The translations under genes were made by a program, and so were the position numbers. From Asterella californica (lineage: Eukaryota; Streptophyta; Marchantiopsida; Marchantiales; Aytoniaceae): DNA of 64,000 nucleotides. Every line of letters begins with the position of its first letter. Position 1 is the first letter of the stretch. The DNA lies in NCBI GenBank assembly GCA_036924285.1, contig JAYKYS010000016.1:2852001-2916000 (forward strand), written 5' to 3'. The notes beneath the pieces were generated by a model. That model ran no database searches. It saw only the letters and a list, made by a program, of their open reading frames with translations, and was not told the origin of the DNA. Of the stretch, positions 11,700-23,750 are shown in pieces.

Positions 11700-14480
11700 C
11701 TCCGAACATTGTGTACGCGTGTTGTATTGTATACTATACAATATTTTGTTAAAACATGCATATATGGACCTCTCTCAAGTCGAGGAGGTGCCACGAGAAG
11801 TTTGACCACAAACACATTTAGATTGGACTGGAGAAAGTGCTCAAGAAGTTCGGGAGGTCTTGGGAACATTTCTATGTCTCCGAGGATGAAAGCTTTAGAG
11901 GTTGCAAGTCCGTTTATTTCACTTTAGTCGATAATGAAAAAAAGCAGCCTTTGTGTCCATTTTCTCAGTTGTGCTATATCGAGATTAGATAGGCAATTAG
12001 CTCATGTTAACATCTTCATGCATTTCTCTATATGTCTTCACTTCTCTCATCCAAAAGCATACCTCGAGGCCCTATATTTTGCATTTTACTGTTTTCATTC
12101 TCTACTTATTCTTTCAAGCTTTTGCTTGCACAGTCCATTCGCTAGCTTCTTTTTTCAAGCTTCGGTTTGCATAATCCAAACGCTAACTTATATGAGAAAT
12201 GGATATTGGTTGCCACTCTGAGACAAGAACGTGGGACTCTAGAACTAGAACGTATGATCGTCTGCATAGTGCAGCACTATGATTGTAACTAAAAATTTTA
12301 TGCATAAAGCAATTTTGCCTCGACGATCTCAGGTGCCAATTTGATCACACCAGTCCTACACAATCTCTGACATGAAACCAACGTGAAGAAAACGTAGTTC
12401 CTTGCCATCTCATAGTTGAGGATGGTTATCGTAAAAATACGAGTTGGTGCTAAGTGTAACATTCGTCTTCGAACTCTCCAAAATCAAAAGAAAGACACCT
12501 TGTGGAGCCGAGTTATGAGCTTACGTGGTCGAGTTTGATACATATCTTGAACAACAAGTATCGTACACATTTTTCCGTACTGCAATCTGAAACACACCTG
12601 CTGGTTCTACTGCTTCCTTTATCCTTCATCGGGATGTTGTGCCAAGTGAAACTAACGCGAAAGGATTGTCGCGGCATGTGAGACTACCTTCTCTGAAAAA
12701 TACGAAGGTAGAGAATATGTGATGAGAAGATGATAACTATCGCGATCGCAATAGTTATCAAAAGTTGCAGGACTGACAGCTGTACCCTTCGGATCCCGCG
12801 AGACTCATTAGACATGTTAAAGGGTATAGTCGGAAGAGACCCTAACCTGGCTGTGGCAGTCATCAACAAATTTACGTGGAAGAGAATCCATTATGCACGA
12901 TCTCATAAGGCTCGCCTTGCTGCATGTTGTTTGGACTGGAACGAGAATATCACATGTGAACCCCTAAAGATATTGCAACGCCGACCACAACACACTACTG
13001 TTCGACATATGACCGTGACGACATGCATATTACCACCGAGGACAACTGAGTGGAAGATGGAGCTCCGACAATGATTATTTGACGTGCGAGAAATTGATGT
13101 GGTAAGAATATTATATCATGCTTTATCACTTATCATGATGGCCAACTCTTTAAGACTACCGTTGGAGTATGAACTGACTATGGTACTTGGATGTGTGTAG
13201 GAGAGGACTCCACAATCTACTCAACCAGAAAATACATTTTGATATGTGAAGATATTGAAATGTTGTTCTTTTATGTAATGAAAGGACTTTTACTTACATA
13301 TTATTCTTTTCGATAGATAACGATGAGGATAATCTCCGTGTTTATTTATGAATATTCAGTTGCTGGAGAATTATAAATGTAAACGGAGGTAATTTTTCAT
13401 GTTCTCGAGACATCCAACGTGAGAACTGTCTCCAAGATGATGGTGGTCGCAATTGTGACGATGAGTTTGTTTGTGAGTTTTGAAAACGTCCGAGTGAATG
13501 CTCAGTCATATAGGGTTGTTGGTTCCTAGAGGACACATTTAGAGCAAAACACATGTAACATACTGAAAAGTATTTACTAGAAGGATTACGAAAGTGATAC
13601 TCGTTCGTGGGAAGCTTGAAAGGACTATTCAGATTCGTCTTCGAGTGAAGCTAGTTTCTTGGCTCATCAAAACGAGAAGGGATGTTAGTCGGACCTCCAA
13701 TAACTAGGTAGACTTACACACAACATAGGAACGAGAGACACATCAATTCTTGTCCATTCCGCGGAATGACTTACATAGAGGAAATGCATAGAGTCTTTGA
13801 AAAGATGCGTTGTTGGAACGCCGAGTTGTGCAGCCTCTGGGAGACTCTCAAAAAGATTGCTTAGTATCTTCGGAACCACTTCTTTCTACATTTCAATGAT
13901 TGTACAAGAGGACTAGTCAGTGATGTGACACACTGTGCGTTCGACCGAGCCCGTTGAGTTGGGAAAAACTTGACGTTCTAGACTCGTAAAACACTCTGAA
14001 TGATTATCTTAGTGAATCTTGGTAGGTATAGAACATAGTCTTACCTCAAGTGAGCTAATTTCTAGAGAGAACGACAACAATATTTTGTCTTTTTCCATCT
14101 ATTTCTTGGAGTTGAAATTGGTCATAGACCACAGTACTTACTGATATGGCATGGAGCCAGGCTGGTCCACCCTACGTATTGCCACTGTAAACGCGCGGCC
14201 GATGCAACAGAAGGCAGGAGAGAAATTCCAGCGCCATGTCGGACACCTTTCAGAACATAAAGCTACATCACATGATTCACTTACTGCAAAATTTATGCTA
14301 GGCTACTTGAGCATATCGTCCAGCATGGCACTTATCGACCGTCGGCTTCTTGTAAGGAGCTGGTCTGTCCATACTTTTGAGGCATTGGCCTAGTCAAGCA
14401 ACTAATTGACAACGGACGGGACAGAGAGAAGTCATCATCATCTGTCCCAAGACATGCCTGCGATTCACGTCACGACTCTT
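11700..14480. other. Unassigned region downstream of the transposase relic
   Basis: No recognisable gene. The longest frame, 12730-13074 (+, 114 codons), begins inside a DNA palindrome and has no known motif. The first few hundred bases may be the 3' part of the Harbinger element. The palindrome at 12731-12760 is listed separately. Confidence 0.35.
12731..12760. repeat. 30-bp near-perfect palindrome
   Basis: Ten-base arms TGATAACTAT and ATAGTTATCA flank a centre that itself contains the palindrome GCGATCGC. Only one opposed base pair in the 30 bases fails to match. The GC-rich core is surrounded by AT-rich arms. No gene is attached to it. Confidence 0.8.
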
Positions 14481-14498
14481 TACTCAGTGAGAACCGAG

Positions 14499-15293
14499 TC
14501 ACTCAGTGAAGAAGCTAGGAATCCATAAAATCCACTTTTGATACTGGGTAGGAGAAGTCGAAGCTTGAATAATATAAACACAATCATCAAGGCAAAACAT
14601 ACCACAGGCAAAACCGATGACATCACTGACTTTCGATAGCGAGACAATGATAACATAACTGTTGGAATCGTCTGTCCAGCACTGACTCGCCCAATAGGAC
14701 ACCTTGATAACACCTTGGATGAGAATTAAACCCATCTTGCTAGCCATCCCAGCGAAGATTCACTCCCCTCAGCAGGAGGAGAGAAGGCCCAAGCCAAAAA
14801 AAACACTGTAAACATAAACACTTGTAACAAAAAACAAGATAAAGTTGACAAGAAAACAAATACAATCAAGGAATATACCCTACATGTATCTCGCTCGACT
14901 CCTCCCAAGTCCGTTGGACAGCTGGAAACTGTTTCTTCTCGTACCATCCTGCAGCGTAAGACAACTGCTTGTAGACTTGGAATCGTTTCCTCTTAAGTTC
15001 GCTCTCGGACCAAAAATAACAAGCTGCCATAAAAATATATCCACCTCCATCTCTAAAGAGGCAGCAAACACCTCGCATGCATCACTGAAATGGGGATACA
15101 GCTCTCGCAACCGATCAAGACTCACTAGTTTCACAAAACGTCTCGGTTCTCCATCTGCATCTGTCTCAAGCCAAGAAAATTTCCAAACGTCCTCCAGTAC
15201 AGAATCAAATCTCACTTTGCTCCAGACATCATGCACGGAGTTCATGCGTGTCACAAATATTGACTCGGAACCTCCGTCCATGAGACTAACCAA
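14499..15293 (-). CDS. Unknown minus-strand coding stretches, probably two exons
   Basis: Two minus-strand blocks read as protein. The first, 15293 to about 14866, begins with an ATG and contains VWKFSWLETDADGEP followed by LDRLRELYPHFSDACEVF. Near 15050 the coding sense passes to another frame (through MAACYFWSESELKRKRF to VQRTWEESSEIHV), so there is one frameshift or a missed short intron. The second block, 14747-14499, contains VSYWASQCWTDDSNSYV and CGMFCLDDCVYI. The roughly 120 bases between them are T-rich on the coding strand with GT and AG ends, as expected for an intron. I do not recognise the family. A TATA box lies upstream at about 16590. It could be a lineage-specific gene or a domesticated or dying transposon gene. 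Confidence 0.4.
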
Positions 15294-15830
15294 CTCAAGA
15301 AAGTTTCAGACACAGTCTAAAGTTACTCCTCCAAGCCGTGGTCAACTCGCTGTTCGATAGATGGATGGGCAAAGATGGATCAGGCTCCACCAAGAAACCT
15401 TTCGCAAAACACAGATAACACAGATAAAGCAAAACACAGACTCTCCCGCGAAGTCGGAGATAATGATAATGATCTCTCGCTAAGTCCAAGCACGGACTCG
15501 TAATAAAAAACCTAGCTACACTTCACACTACCGCTTCACACGAAGACACTTACGAAACGAGTTTACTTACGCATCTCGGACGTCAGACTGCAAACGAAAA
15601 ACAGAACGAACTTAAACCTAAATGATAACATAATCTGTCTACTGCCGCAACAAGATAACATACACATAAAGTTGTTAGTTAGGAGCCCTCGCTATAAAAG
15701 ACTTTCCAAATGCAAGAGGTCGACAGAGAAATATGTAAATCGTTGAAAACAAAGTACTACAGAGCATATACCTCGCATCCCTACCACCGAGATGGCATGG
15801 TGAAAGTAGTCAAAACACTTTGTAATAATC

Positions 15831-16262
15831 GACAAGACCAGCGGGGTGAGTAAACTCAGTAAAAAATGATTAGGAAATCAAGCCGAATGCAAACATCACC
15901 GCACGATGTGAACCGAATGATGTACAAACTTTACCCTTGGATAAAACGTAGACATTACCACAAAATAACGCACAAGCCAATCCACCGCCAAATCAAAACC
16001 GAATCTCAACCAAACGTCGCTGAAATGGAGGTCCATAGGTGCGCTACAGACAAGACCAGCGGGGTGAGTAAACTCAGTAAAAAACGAGTAAGAAATCAAA
16101 CCGAATGCAAACATCACCGCATGATGTAGAACCGAACGATGTAGAGACTTTGCCCTTGGATAGACCGTCGACACTATCACAAAACAATGCATAAGCTAAT
16201 CTACCGCTAAATCTGAACCGAATCTGAACCAAACGTCGCTAAAATGGAGGTCCATATGTGCG
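15831..16262. repeat. Tandem duplication, two ~218-bp units
   Basis: The unit beginning GACAAGACCAGCGGGGTGAG at 15831 starts again at 16049. Similarity runs through the whole unit to the phrase ATGGAGGTCCATA near its end. The copies differ at scattered sites, so the duplication is not recent. On the minus strand both copies contain a frame starting MDLHFSDVW. In the unit nearer the putative minus-strand promoter, that frame is cut by a stop. Confidence 0.85.
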
Positions 16263-16587
16263 CACTGTAGTGAACTTCGCTTCAGTTCGAAAACCTAGCG
16301 AATCCAAGAAAGCCAAGATTGCCGAGTCGTTCTATCGCTGACGCACTTATTACTGAATAAACAAAAGACACAACAACGAGAGAGTCCCTCCGAAGCAGCC
16401 GCGAGTAATCCCAGCAGCCGCTATCCACAAACGAGAAAAATCATCTTGTTCGTGCAGTCGACCTCACACACACAACACTCTCGGACTGAACCCTAGCAAA
16501 TGCGTCGAGAAGTTAGTCAGGCGCGGTCCGACGTCCTTGCGAAAAAAGACTACAGTGACAAAAAGGACCGCCGCGTGTGAGCGGGCC

Positions 16588-16600
16588 CCTTTTATACCTA
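16588..16600 (-). promoter_or_regulatory. Putative TATA box, minus strand
   Basis: On the minus strand the sequence reads TATAAAAGGGGCCC, a strong TATA match followed by a GC-rich stretch. It lies upstream of the duplicated 218-bp units and the coding stretches at 15.3-14.5 kb. A start site about 30 bases downstream, near 16565, would give a long leader. The assignment as a promoter is inference from the motif and order. Confidence 0.45.
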
Positions 16601-16639
16601 TACTTGTGGTTTAAGGCTTGTGTTATAGCAAGTCTCAGT

Positions 16640-18560
16640 TTTTGGTGTGACTAAGCAACATGTCCGCTAAATCCTGTTGCTCCATAATTGTACGCAGTTC
16701 TTGAAATAACTGTAGATACTCTTGACTACGGTCGATATTATGCACTCTTATTTCCAAAGCTTCTACCTTATCTAAAATTCTTCACAGCTTGTAGAAGACC
16801 ACTAGGTTGAAGGCAATTTACACCTCCTTGGTAGTTGCTGAGCAGTTAGGGAGATGATTGTACTTCCAACTTCCATTGTCCCAGCGTTACCCCCGTAGTC
16901 TTCTCTGCTGACTTCATAGCTTCAAATACTGGGTGATTGGTCGAATCTTCCCTCGATGTAAACTCTTTCATCTCAGATTTAGCTACTTCTTTTCTACACT
17001 TTCCTTTCGTGTTAAGAAATGTTAGGAACACCTCTGCAACCGATCTCCACTCCAACTTTTAAGTGTAGATGTGTCTTAGAAACGAAGAGAGGCAACATGG
17101 CTCATGACTGATGTGGAGCGTGTCCACCTATCTCCTTACCGACGTGGTCATTATAGATCATCAGTTTACCCGTGGTAGGCTTATGTTATGGTGACCTTTT
17201 CTCGTCCATCATAACCACTCTATCTGAAATCCTTAGATAAAATCTGGTCTCTGGGGAGCTAACAAAGCTATAGCCAGGCTGCAGAACTCGATCCATAATT
17301 CAGGTCCTTCCAAATCAGAGAACTGATAACCGGAGGAGGGGACTCATAAGACTTTATAAGTCATTTCTCTATCAAATGCATAGCCTTGGTATTAGCAACG
17401 AGCCCCTTACTAAAATCCTGGGCTAGAAATAAACTATATATCTCCGTCTAGACTTCGATTGTCAAATTATGAGGTCTCTCTCTGGAACGTAAATACGTCT
17501 GCACGAGCACCACCTCTATATTATAGAGCATAAGCTCCATAAACAAAGAAGATCATGAAAACTCTAGTCTTGGTCAAATGGCTGTTTCAACCTGCGGGCT
17601 TTCAACTCTACTGCTAACTTAGATGATGTTGGAGGAAGTCTGATTCTTCTCGGTTGTAATACCTTGGCTTCAATGATTTCCGCTATGATCATGGACTCTC
17701 TCAGAACCGTCAGATTACTTTGAAAACCTCTTTGTAACTCTCTCGTAAAGTCGATCCTTTCTTCTCTTTTCCAGGTTCATGGATTGAACCTGGAAATAAA
17801 CTTTCAACAAATTTCCAAAAGCAAACTCTCCTTTACACTACACTCACTCGAAAGTCCTCCAAAAGTGTATACATGGCACGTATTATCGTTGATCATTCTC
17901 TGTCATACAATCAGAAAACTTCTACACCTTCCCAACCTACGCACACACTTTTCCGTGTGGAAGATCCAATTTCCCACTAATATGGCTTGACCTCCAAGAA
18001 TCGATCTCCTCTCCATATCCTCGTCTTATGCTAGGACTCTCTCTCATGGAATTTCAGCTTTCGAACATAATGCCATGTAGCTACTCTCTCTTCAAACATC
18101 GGCTCCTCAGTTCTAAGCTCCACCACAAGATCTATCACATAGTCCATAGATCGATCCCTAGATCTAGCTCTTGGCTTCCAAGCTTCAATCGTCTTTCTCT
18201 TCTTTCAACTCAGGAAAATAATTAACGCCTCCTTAATATCTCTTTATAGATCTTGACTTCTTCTTGTATAAGAGGAGAAGGTATTATCCAAATGGACAAG
18301 ACACATGGTGGATCCACATTCACCCACCGGAGGTTGTTTGTTTGCTCTCGAAAATCGTCCGTCGGTTGATCCAAACGAACCAGCCAATATATTTACTGCC
18401 CTCCATCAGCTTAGCTGATCTTTCACAAATCAACGACTGATATGTCCCGTCGTTTGCACTTCTTAACTGGTCCATCATGGACTAGCAAATACATCCGCCT
18501 GCTAAGGTTATATATTGCCATTGGCCACGAGAAGTATAACCACTTATATAACTTCCCGAC
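16640..18560 (-). pseudogene. Possible minus-strand gag-like retroelement relic
   Basis: On the minus strand, long stop-interrupted stretches have the charged, helical character of a retroelement gag, for example around 18120-18060 (DYVIDLVVELRTEEP) and 17760-17580 (RIDFTRELQRGFQSN). A frame at 16846-17055 is also open. I see no zinc knuckle, protease or RT motif, so the retroelement assignment is tentative and rests on style and on the adjacent LTR. The adjacent solo LTR is in the opposite orientation and is probably a separate insertion. Confidence 0.35.
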
Positions 18561-18563
18561 AGT

Positions 18564-20412
18564 TATCGTGTCGTGGACCGACTCCTACATGAAAATCAAA
18601 TTTTGACAGTTATCGCTCCAAAGACACTCAAGGGTAAAACAAGCTAGGTCCTAGCTTATGGACTTTTGGCATCACTTCGGATCTCCATTTCATCGCATTA
18701 GTGGATAGAGCTCCCTGTCAGCTTTTCATAGGCACTTTGTCTACTTCGTTTGGACGCTTAGTGGAGAAGTTACAAGACTCGAAAGATGGAGAAAACAAGC
18801 TAGGTCCCAGCTTACGGGCTTTTGGCACAACTTCGGATCTTCACTTTCATCACATATATGAGTAGAGCTCGTTGTCAGCTTTCCATGAGCATCTTGTCTA
18901 CTTCATTTGGACACCTACTGGAGAAGTTATGCGATTCGAAAGAAGGGAAAATCAAGCTAGGCCCTAGTTTACTTGCTGACTGGGTATTTGCAACCCCAGG
19001 CGTTATATTAAAGATGCAAGGGGCCTGCTTCCTCATTATGGAAGAAAACTGTACGTACAAAGACTGATGTAAGGGGGCAGCTTAAGAGGTTAGCTTGCAT
19101 TTGTGATCTGTCAGCGAACGGTTCGGGAGATTTGGAGGTCCAATGCAAACGCGCAAGGCGTCGTTGGGTTCAGATCTGTGCAGGCTACACGTTGGTTAAG
19201 ACAGTTCATGAAGAGATGGATCAGGGGATGTCTTCTGAGAGAAATTGAGACGCAGGAAGAGATTTGGTGATCTGTGAAGGAGAGTTGGACCGTTCGGGCC
19301 GTTCCAGAGTCCAAACTTGCTGTCCTTGGATATCTCGGGATCAGAACACCGAGTTCTACAGAAAATTGAAGATGATACGAAGTTTCATCGAGCGGTTTGG
19401 GAGTTCTGAGTGAAATTGGCTCGCAGAGAAGCGTTTACGTCAGATTTTCGCTCGTCTGCGACCTGAGATTAGGTTGTTCTTCGCGATCGGTGAGCCAAGC
19501 TCTTCGTTCTTGGTGCCTAAGCGATCATGGAGTCTTCATCTACGCATAAGAGAAGACCGTACGTGAATTGGATTGTTGGTTTGGGTGTGGTGAGCAAGTT
19601 TGAGCCGCAGGGAGTTGATTTACGTCAGTTTGTTGCAACCTGCGACTAAATTTCTTGCGTGGTTTTGCAAGGGAACTCCAAACGGCTTGTTTGGAATCTC
19701 GTTGGTTCAGAGTAACTAGATCTACCTGCCAGGGAAGACGGATATCATATTAGACGATCCGTTTGTGCTGTGTGTGCGGTTTTAAGTCGCAAGGAGGAGT
19801 TTTTGAAGGTTCGGTCACCTGTGACCAAAAACCGGTGATATCTCGGCTGTCGGGAGTCGGATATGAAGGTTTCTTGGGCCAACGGAGTCAAGGAGGAGAC
19901 CCTATCGACATCTGAAGACCGTTTGGCGAAAGGATAAAGTTCTCATATAGGTCTTTTTCGGTTCTTTCGCTACGGGTTTTGTCCTTTTGAGTTCGTTAGG
20001 GACTTAGTTGGTTGTGTACGGCTTGTGGTAGCTAGTTTTGGCTAAGAGCTTGTACATGGATGTGGTTTGGACTTGGGTTTCAATCGTGTGATACTGGTGC
20101 AGCTCTTTTTGTTAGCAAAGAGAAATTTCTCTTGCTTTGAGCTACGCTTCGGTGGTTTTGGATCAGGGTTGTGATTCAGGGGTTTGTTTTAAGGGCTTTG
20201 AAGCAGGTTACAGACCGCTCTGGTCTGTTTCTCAGTTTTGTGCTCTTAGGGGAAAGATCCGGCAGTGTACATACATTTGGAGTTGGAATATATTGCAGCA
20301 CTCGTTTTCGTGGTTGTTTTTCTCTGTCTTGTCTCTGTTCAACACACAACATCTCCACAGCCAGGAACCTCACGTTTTCTTGGACATCCTTCATGCAAAA
20401 TCCGACACGATA
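18564..20412 (+). repeat. Solo LTR copy A (family TGTCGTGTCG...CGACACGACA)
   Basis: This 1.85-kb block is homologous along its length, in the same orientation, to 51072-53088. The shared ends are inverted repeats of the form TGTCGTGTCG and CGACACGACA. In this copy each end has one change (TATCGTGTCG and CGACACGATA). No primer-binding site or polypurine tract flanks it. The four flanking bases CAGT and CCGT agree at three positions, compatible with a decayed target duplication. It contains three starts of a 157-bp internal repeat (18641, 18797, 18954). It therefore looks like a solo LTR left by recombination. Confidence 0.8.
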
Positions 20413-23400
20413 CCGTGGAAGTTAGACCATCGCTGGTTCTTGCGACCGTCGGTTGACTTCTATCTTTTTCGTTCACCTCCCATGTCTTGCCGTTATACTC
20501 GTCCGCCAATAATTCTCACCACTTTTCTTTAGTAGTTGGGTTAATGCTCCTTCTGATGATTTCCTCCACAGCTTGTTGCTTAAACCATTTGGTGGTTTAT
20601 AAAAATAAACCACCTCATATGTTGATTAATCTCACATGCGTATTCTTCCAATAGTCATGTCTTGCATCAGCTGTAATACTAATCTAGCTAACTACATTCC
20701 TCTCCTTTCTTAACTCCTATTATCTTCCTACGTGGTAGCTACGAAACTACTTCTAAGACTTTCTCTAGACTTCTTCTGAACCTCATTTACTGCAGTGTAA
20801 CCTCATAATCTTATTAATGTTATTGTGCACTCTTCTCGGAGTAAGCTCTAGTTATGACAATAGATGAGATAATATCGTTATTTCTCTCCACACATATTGT
20901 TCTTGAGGTGTTTATTCTTTTAGGAATATATAATAAGCTCATACACACTGACGAGGGTCGTCCTCATAATCTCAACATCTTAACACACTTTGTACACAAT
21001 TCCGTCGACTTACTGTCCTTCTCTCACGGTAAGGTAAAAATCGAAAAAGACTCTCCAAAACTTCAGTTTCTACTTAAGAGAGGTGTGACATTTTTTTGCT
21101 TTCCGGCAAGAGCAGTGACGCGAGAAGAGACTCAAAAATAATAATTTTAGATCACGAGTTGACTTGTCTCTATGTATGCACAGCTTATATTAATAACACG
21201 TATTGTTGACTAAGCAAAGTTACCTGTACGACTGAGAACTCCAGGTGAAGGGTCTGATCAAATAAGAAATTATAACCCCAGTATGATAAAGTCCTTACTA
21301 GGAATATGATCCAAGTAAATTTCTAGATCGTGTTCATATCTCCTGCTCTATTTCATATTGTATGAAGAATGCTATAGCAGAGAAAAGTGAAAAGGGAACG
21401 GAACACGAGAGCAAATGAAGATATGCATGCAAGTTCAATTTCGGGGAACCTTTGCTCACTTTTTATGATCAGAAAAGATGTAAATATTATATGGAAATTA
21501 TTGATTAGATTGTCAAAAATAATTAAATTTATCTACAATTGTTAAGTGATAATTGCAACTAGAGTAATAAGACAATCCTAACACAACCCATAAAGAGAGC
21601 ACGGACAGAGGTGCTTCATAAACTACATATATGAGAGGCGATTCACAAATACACCATTTTTGCAATTTTATTTTATTACGTAACCCTTTCGTTGAGAATG
21701 CTTAAGTAATAAATTAAACCCTAGCATCTTTACCTCCATTATCAAAACATGGAGGAAGTGTGCACGCTCCCCAAAGAATATGATCGTTCATTGATGTGCT
21801 TGTTCGACTATGGCCACCCGCGATGGAATATATTTACCGCTCCAGAGAGAACGGGCCTAATTATAAGTTCTTCCTCTGGTCTTGGAGTGAGGCAGATGGA
21901 GTGAGGCCCATTTTGTCAAGACGAAAGTTCTCCGCCCTAACCGAAAGGGCAATACTTTCGAGCGTTGCGTTCGCCTTGATCTGGGCTTCGATATGACCAG
22001 GTAACATCAAGAATTATCATTGATGCGTACGCAAAGGCGCTGGTGATGTCGCTATCAAAGAGGGTTGATGGGGAACGGGGACAACGTAGGTCTTTTCCTT
22101 ACCCTTAGGTCGTTTTCAAGCTCGTCGAAAGCGGCCCGATGGCCCAACGTGCGTCGGATACGTGTTATTGACTCTGCTTGATAAAGGGGCGTGGATAATT
22201 TTGCTCTCCTATAAGCTGGTGATGTTTCTTTCTCTCCACCATTTTCTTATTGGTGAAGACCTTTTCTTGCACTGGGAGATGTATTTGGCGTTTGTATGTT
22301 TATATTCCCTCGCGGTACGCGTTCTCCCTTCCATTTCCACTTTTGACTTGTTACTCTCACTACGTGGACACTAATCCGGAGTAAGAAAAGACGAGAATAT
22401 GAAGAATAATCTGTTGCCTAAGGTCGCTTTGTTTGAATCTTCTTCACTCAAATTTAGGTGTCACATATGATCTTAAATTTCGTCTTGTAAAGGGTAAAGG
22501 TTGAGATATGGCTCTTGCTCACCTGATTTGATTGTTTCATTTCTGATCTGACGGGGTTTCCAGCGTGGAAGGGTTAGATTTGTTGTTCTTTCAAATATAT
22601 GATGACAGACATGGTGAGAAGATGATGACGGATTAGTACTGTAGGTGAATCTAGATTAGCCGTTTCCTTCTTCCCCCCCTCCTGCTTTCATTCCATCAGC
22701 TGGTGACGAGGATATAATATAGATCAATCGCGGGGTGCTCCCAGTGTGACTAACGACTGGTAATATTCTCACTGTACTGTATGTAACCAGAGGTACTGTA
22801 TGGGTATGGTTGGGTTACCAACGCTTGCAATTAGCCAATTTCTGCTGAACAAGACGATGGGAAGGGACTGTTTGTCTCCTTATGTTTGTCTGTCAGGAGG
22901 GAAGCCAAAATCTCGTCGGTGGCTTTCTGGTCTACACTACGTTGCATTTTTCACGCTTTTCTCAGAAATACGTGACGATCACTTTAGCTACCCCTGCTGC
23001 TGCTAAAGTAATAGTCCTCATTTAATCTTGTATCGCGTTTTTCTTCATTCGGAGTCATCATCGTTCTCTCTGTCGATGGACAAATTTTCAGGCTTTCTGC
23101 AACAGCAGCAATGATGTGGTAAGTGGTAAGCAGCATGATGTGAGAGGAAGTAGAGGAGCTTACGGCAAATGGAGAAATTCGAACGTTCAGCAGATTTTGG
23201 GATTCGGTGACGGTTAAAGGGAAGGATGGCCCTCCAGCATTATAGAGGACGTTGTTGCATCGGATTGCCCACTTTACGTATCATCAATCCCCTGTCGCTT
23301 GCCATCTTGGGTACATTCATCTCGCCTTCTCCCTCTCGTTACTTCCGGTTTTACTCCTGCTTGAAAACTGATGGGTGTAAGAAAAAGCATGCAGCTATGT

Positions 23401-23500
23401 CTACGTGCTAATCCACTAATTCAGCGTGTTTCTGATTTTCTGCCACAAGTTTTTGCCACCTTACGCAAACTCGTAAGAGTTCCTCTTTCCTCTTCAAGTA
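20413..23500. other. Unassigned region upstream of the TPST gene
   Basis: No gene family is recognised. The block 20.6-21.8 kb is AT-rich. Short frames near 21796-21996, 22162-22374 and 22800-23006 show no motifs. The last part, about 22.7-23.5 kb, should contain the promoter, leader and possibly a signal-peptide exon of the downstream sulfotransferase gene, but I could not place them. A small hairpin lies at 20591-20614 (GGTGGTTTAT, four A, then its complement). Confidence 0.4.
20591..20614. repeat. Small perfect hairpin
   Basis: Two 10-base arms, GGTGGTTTAT and ATAAACCACC, are separated by AAAA. It is a perfect short inverted repeat in AT-rich DNA, with no attached gene. Confidence 0.7.
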
Positions 23501-23534
23501 CTTGTTTCCGCCGTGCCGGATCACTGGACTCAGT

Positions 23535-23750
23535 ATGCTGGTCCCTGGGATCTGGGGAAATCCTCAGCAGGACGAGGACCGCTGCGAGTTCCTAGTGCGA
23601 TCCTTGAAAGTGGTCTTTCCTGTCGCTTTTGTTGAAATTTTTGCAGCTAATGCACTTTCTTCTGCCACCGTACAGTGTTTATGCTCGTCCCTGGGATCTG
23701 GGCAAATTCTCAGCTGGATAAGGACCGCTGCGAGCTCCTAGTGCAATCCT
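23535..23750 (+). repeat. Tandem duplication of the first TPST coding segment
   Basis: A 70-bp segment at 23535-23604 recurs at 23681-23750, with eight mismatches and a 146-bp period. Both copies begin ATGCT(G/C)GTCCCTGGGATC and encode MLVPGIW followed by a DRCE(F/L)LV core. Each is preceded by a possible splice acceptor (CTCAG and TACAG). Only the second copy continues in frame into the conserved sulfotransferase exon. Confidence 0.85.

Noticed and set aside
19111..20532. Open frames within 18.6-20.5 kb as genes
   Set aside because: All or most of their length falls inside solo LTR copy A, and the equivalent frames are broken in copy B.
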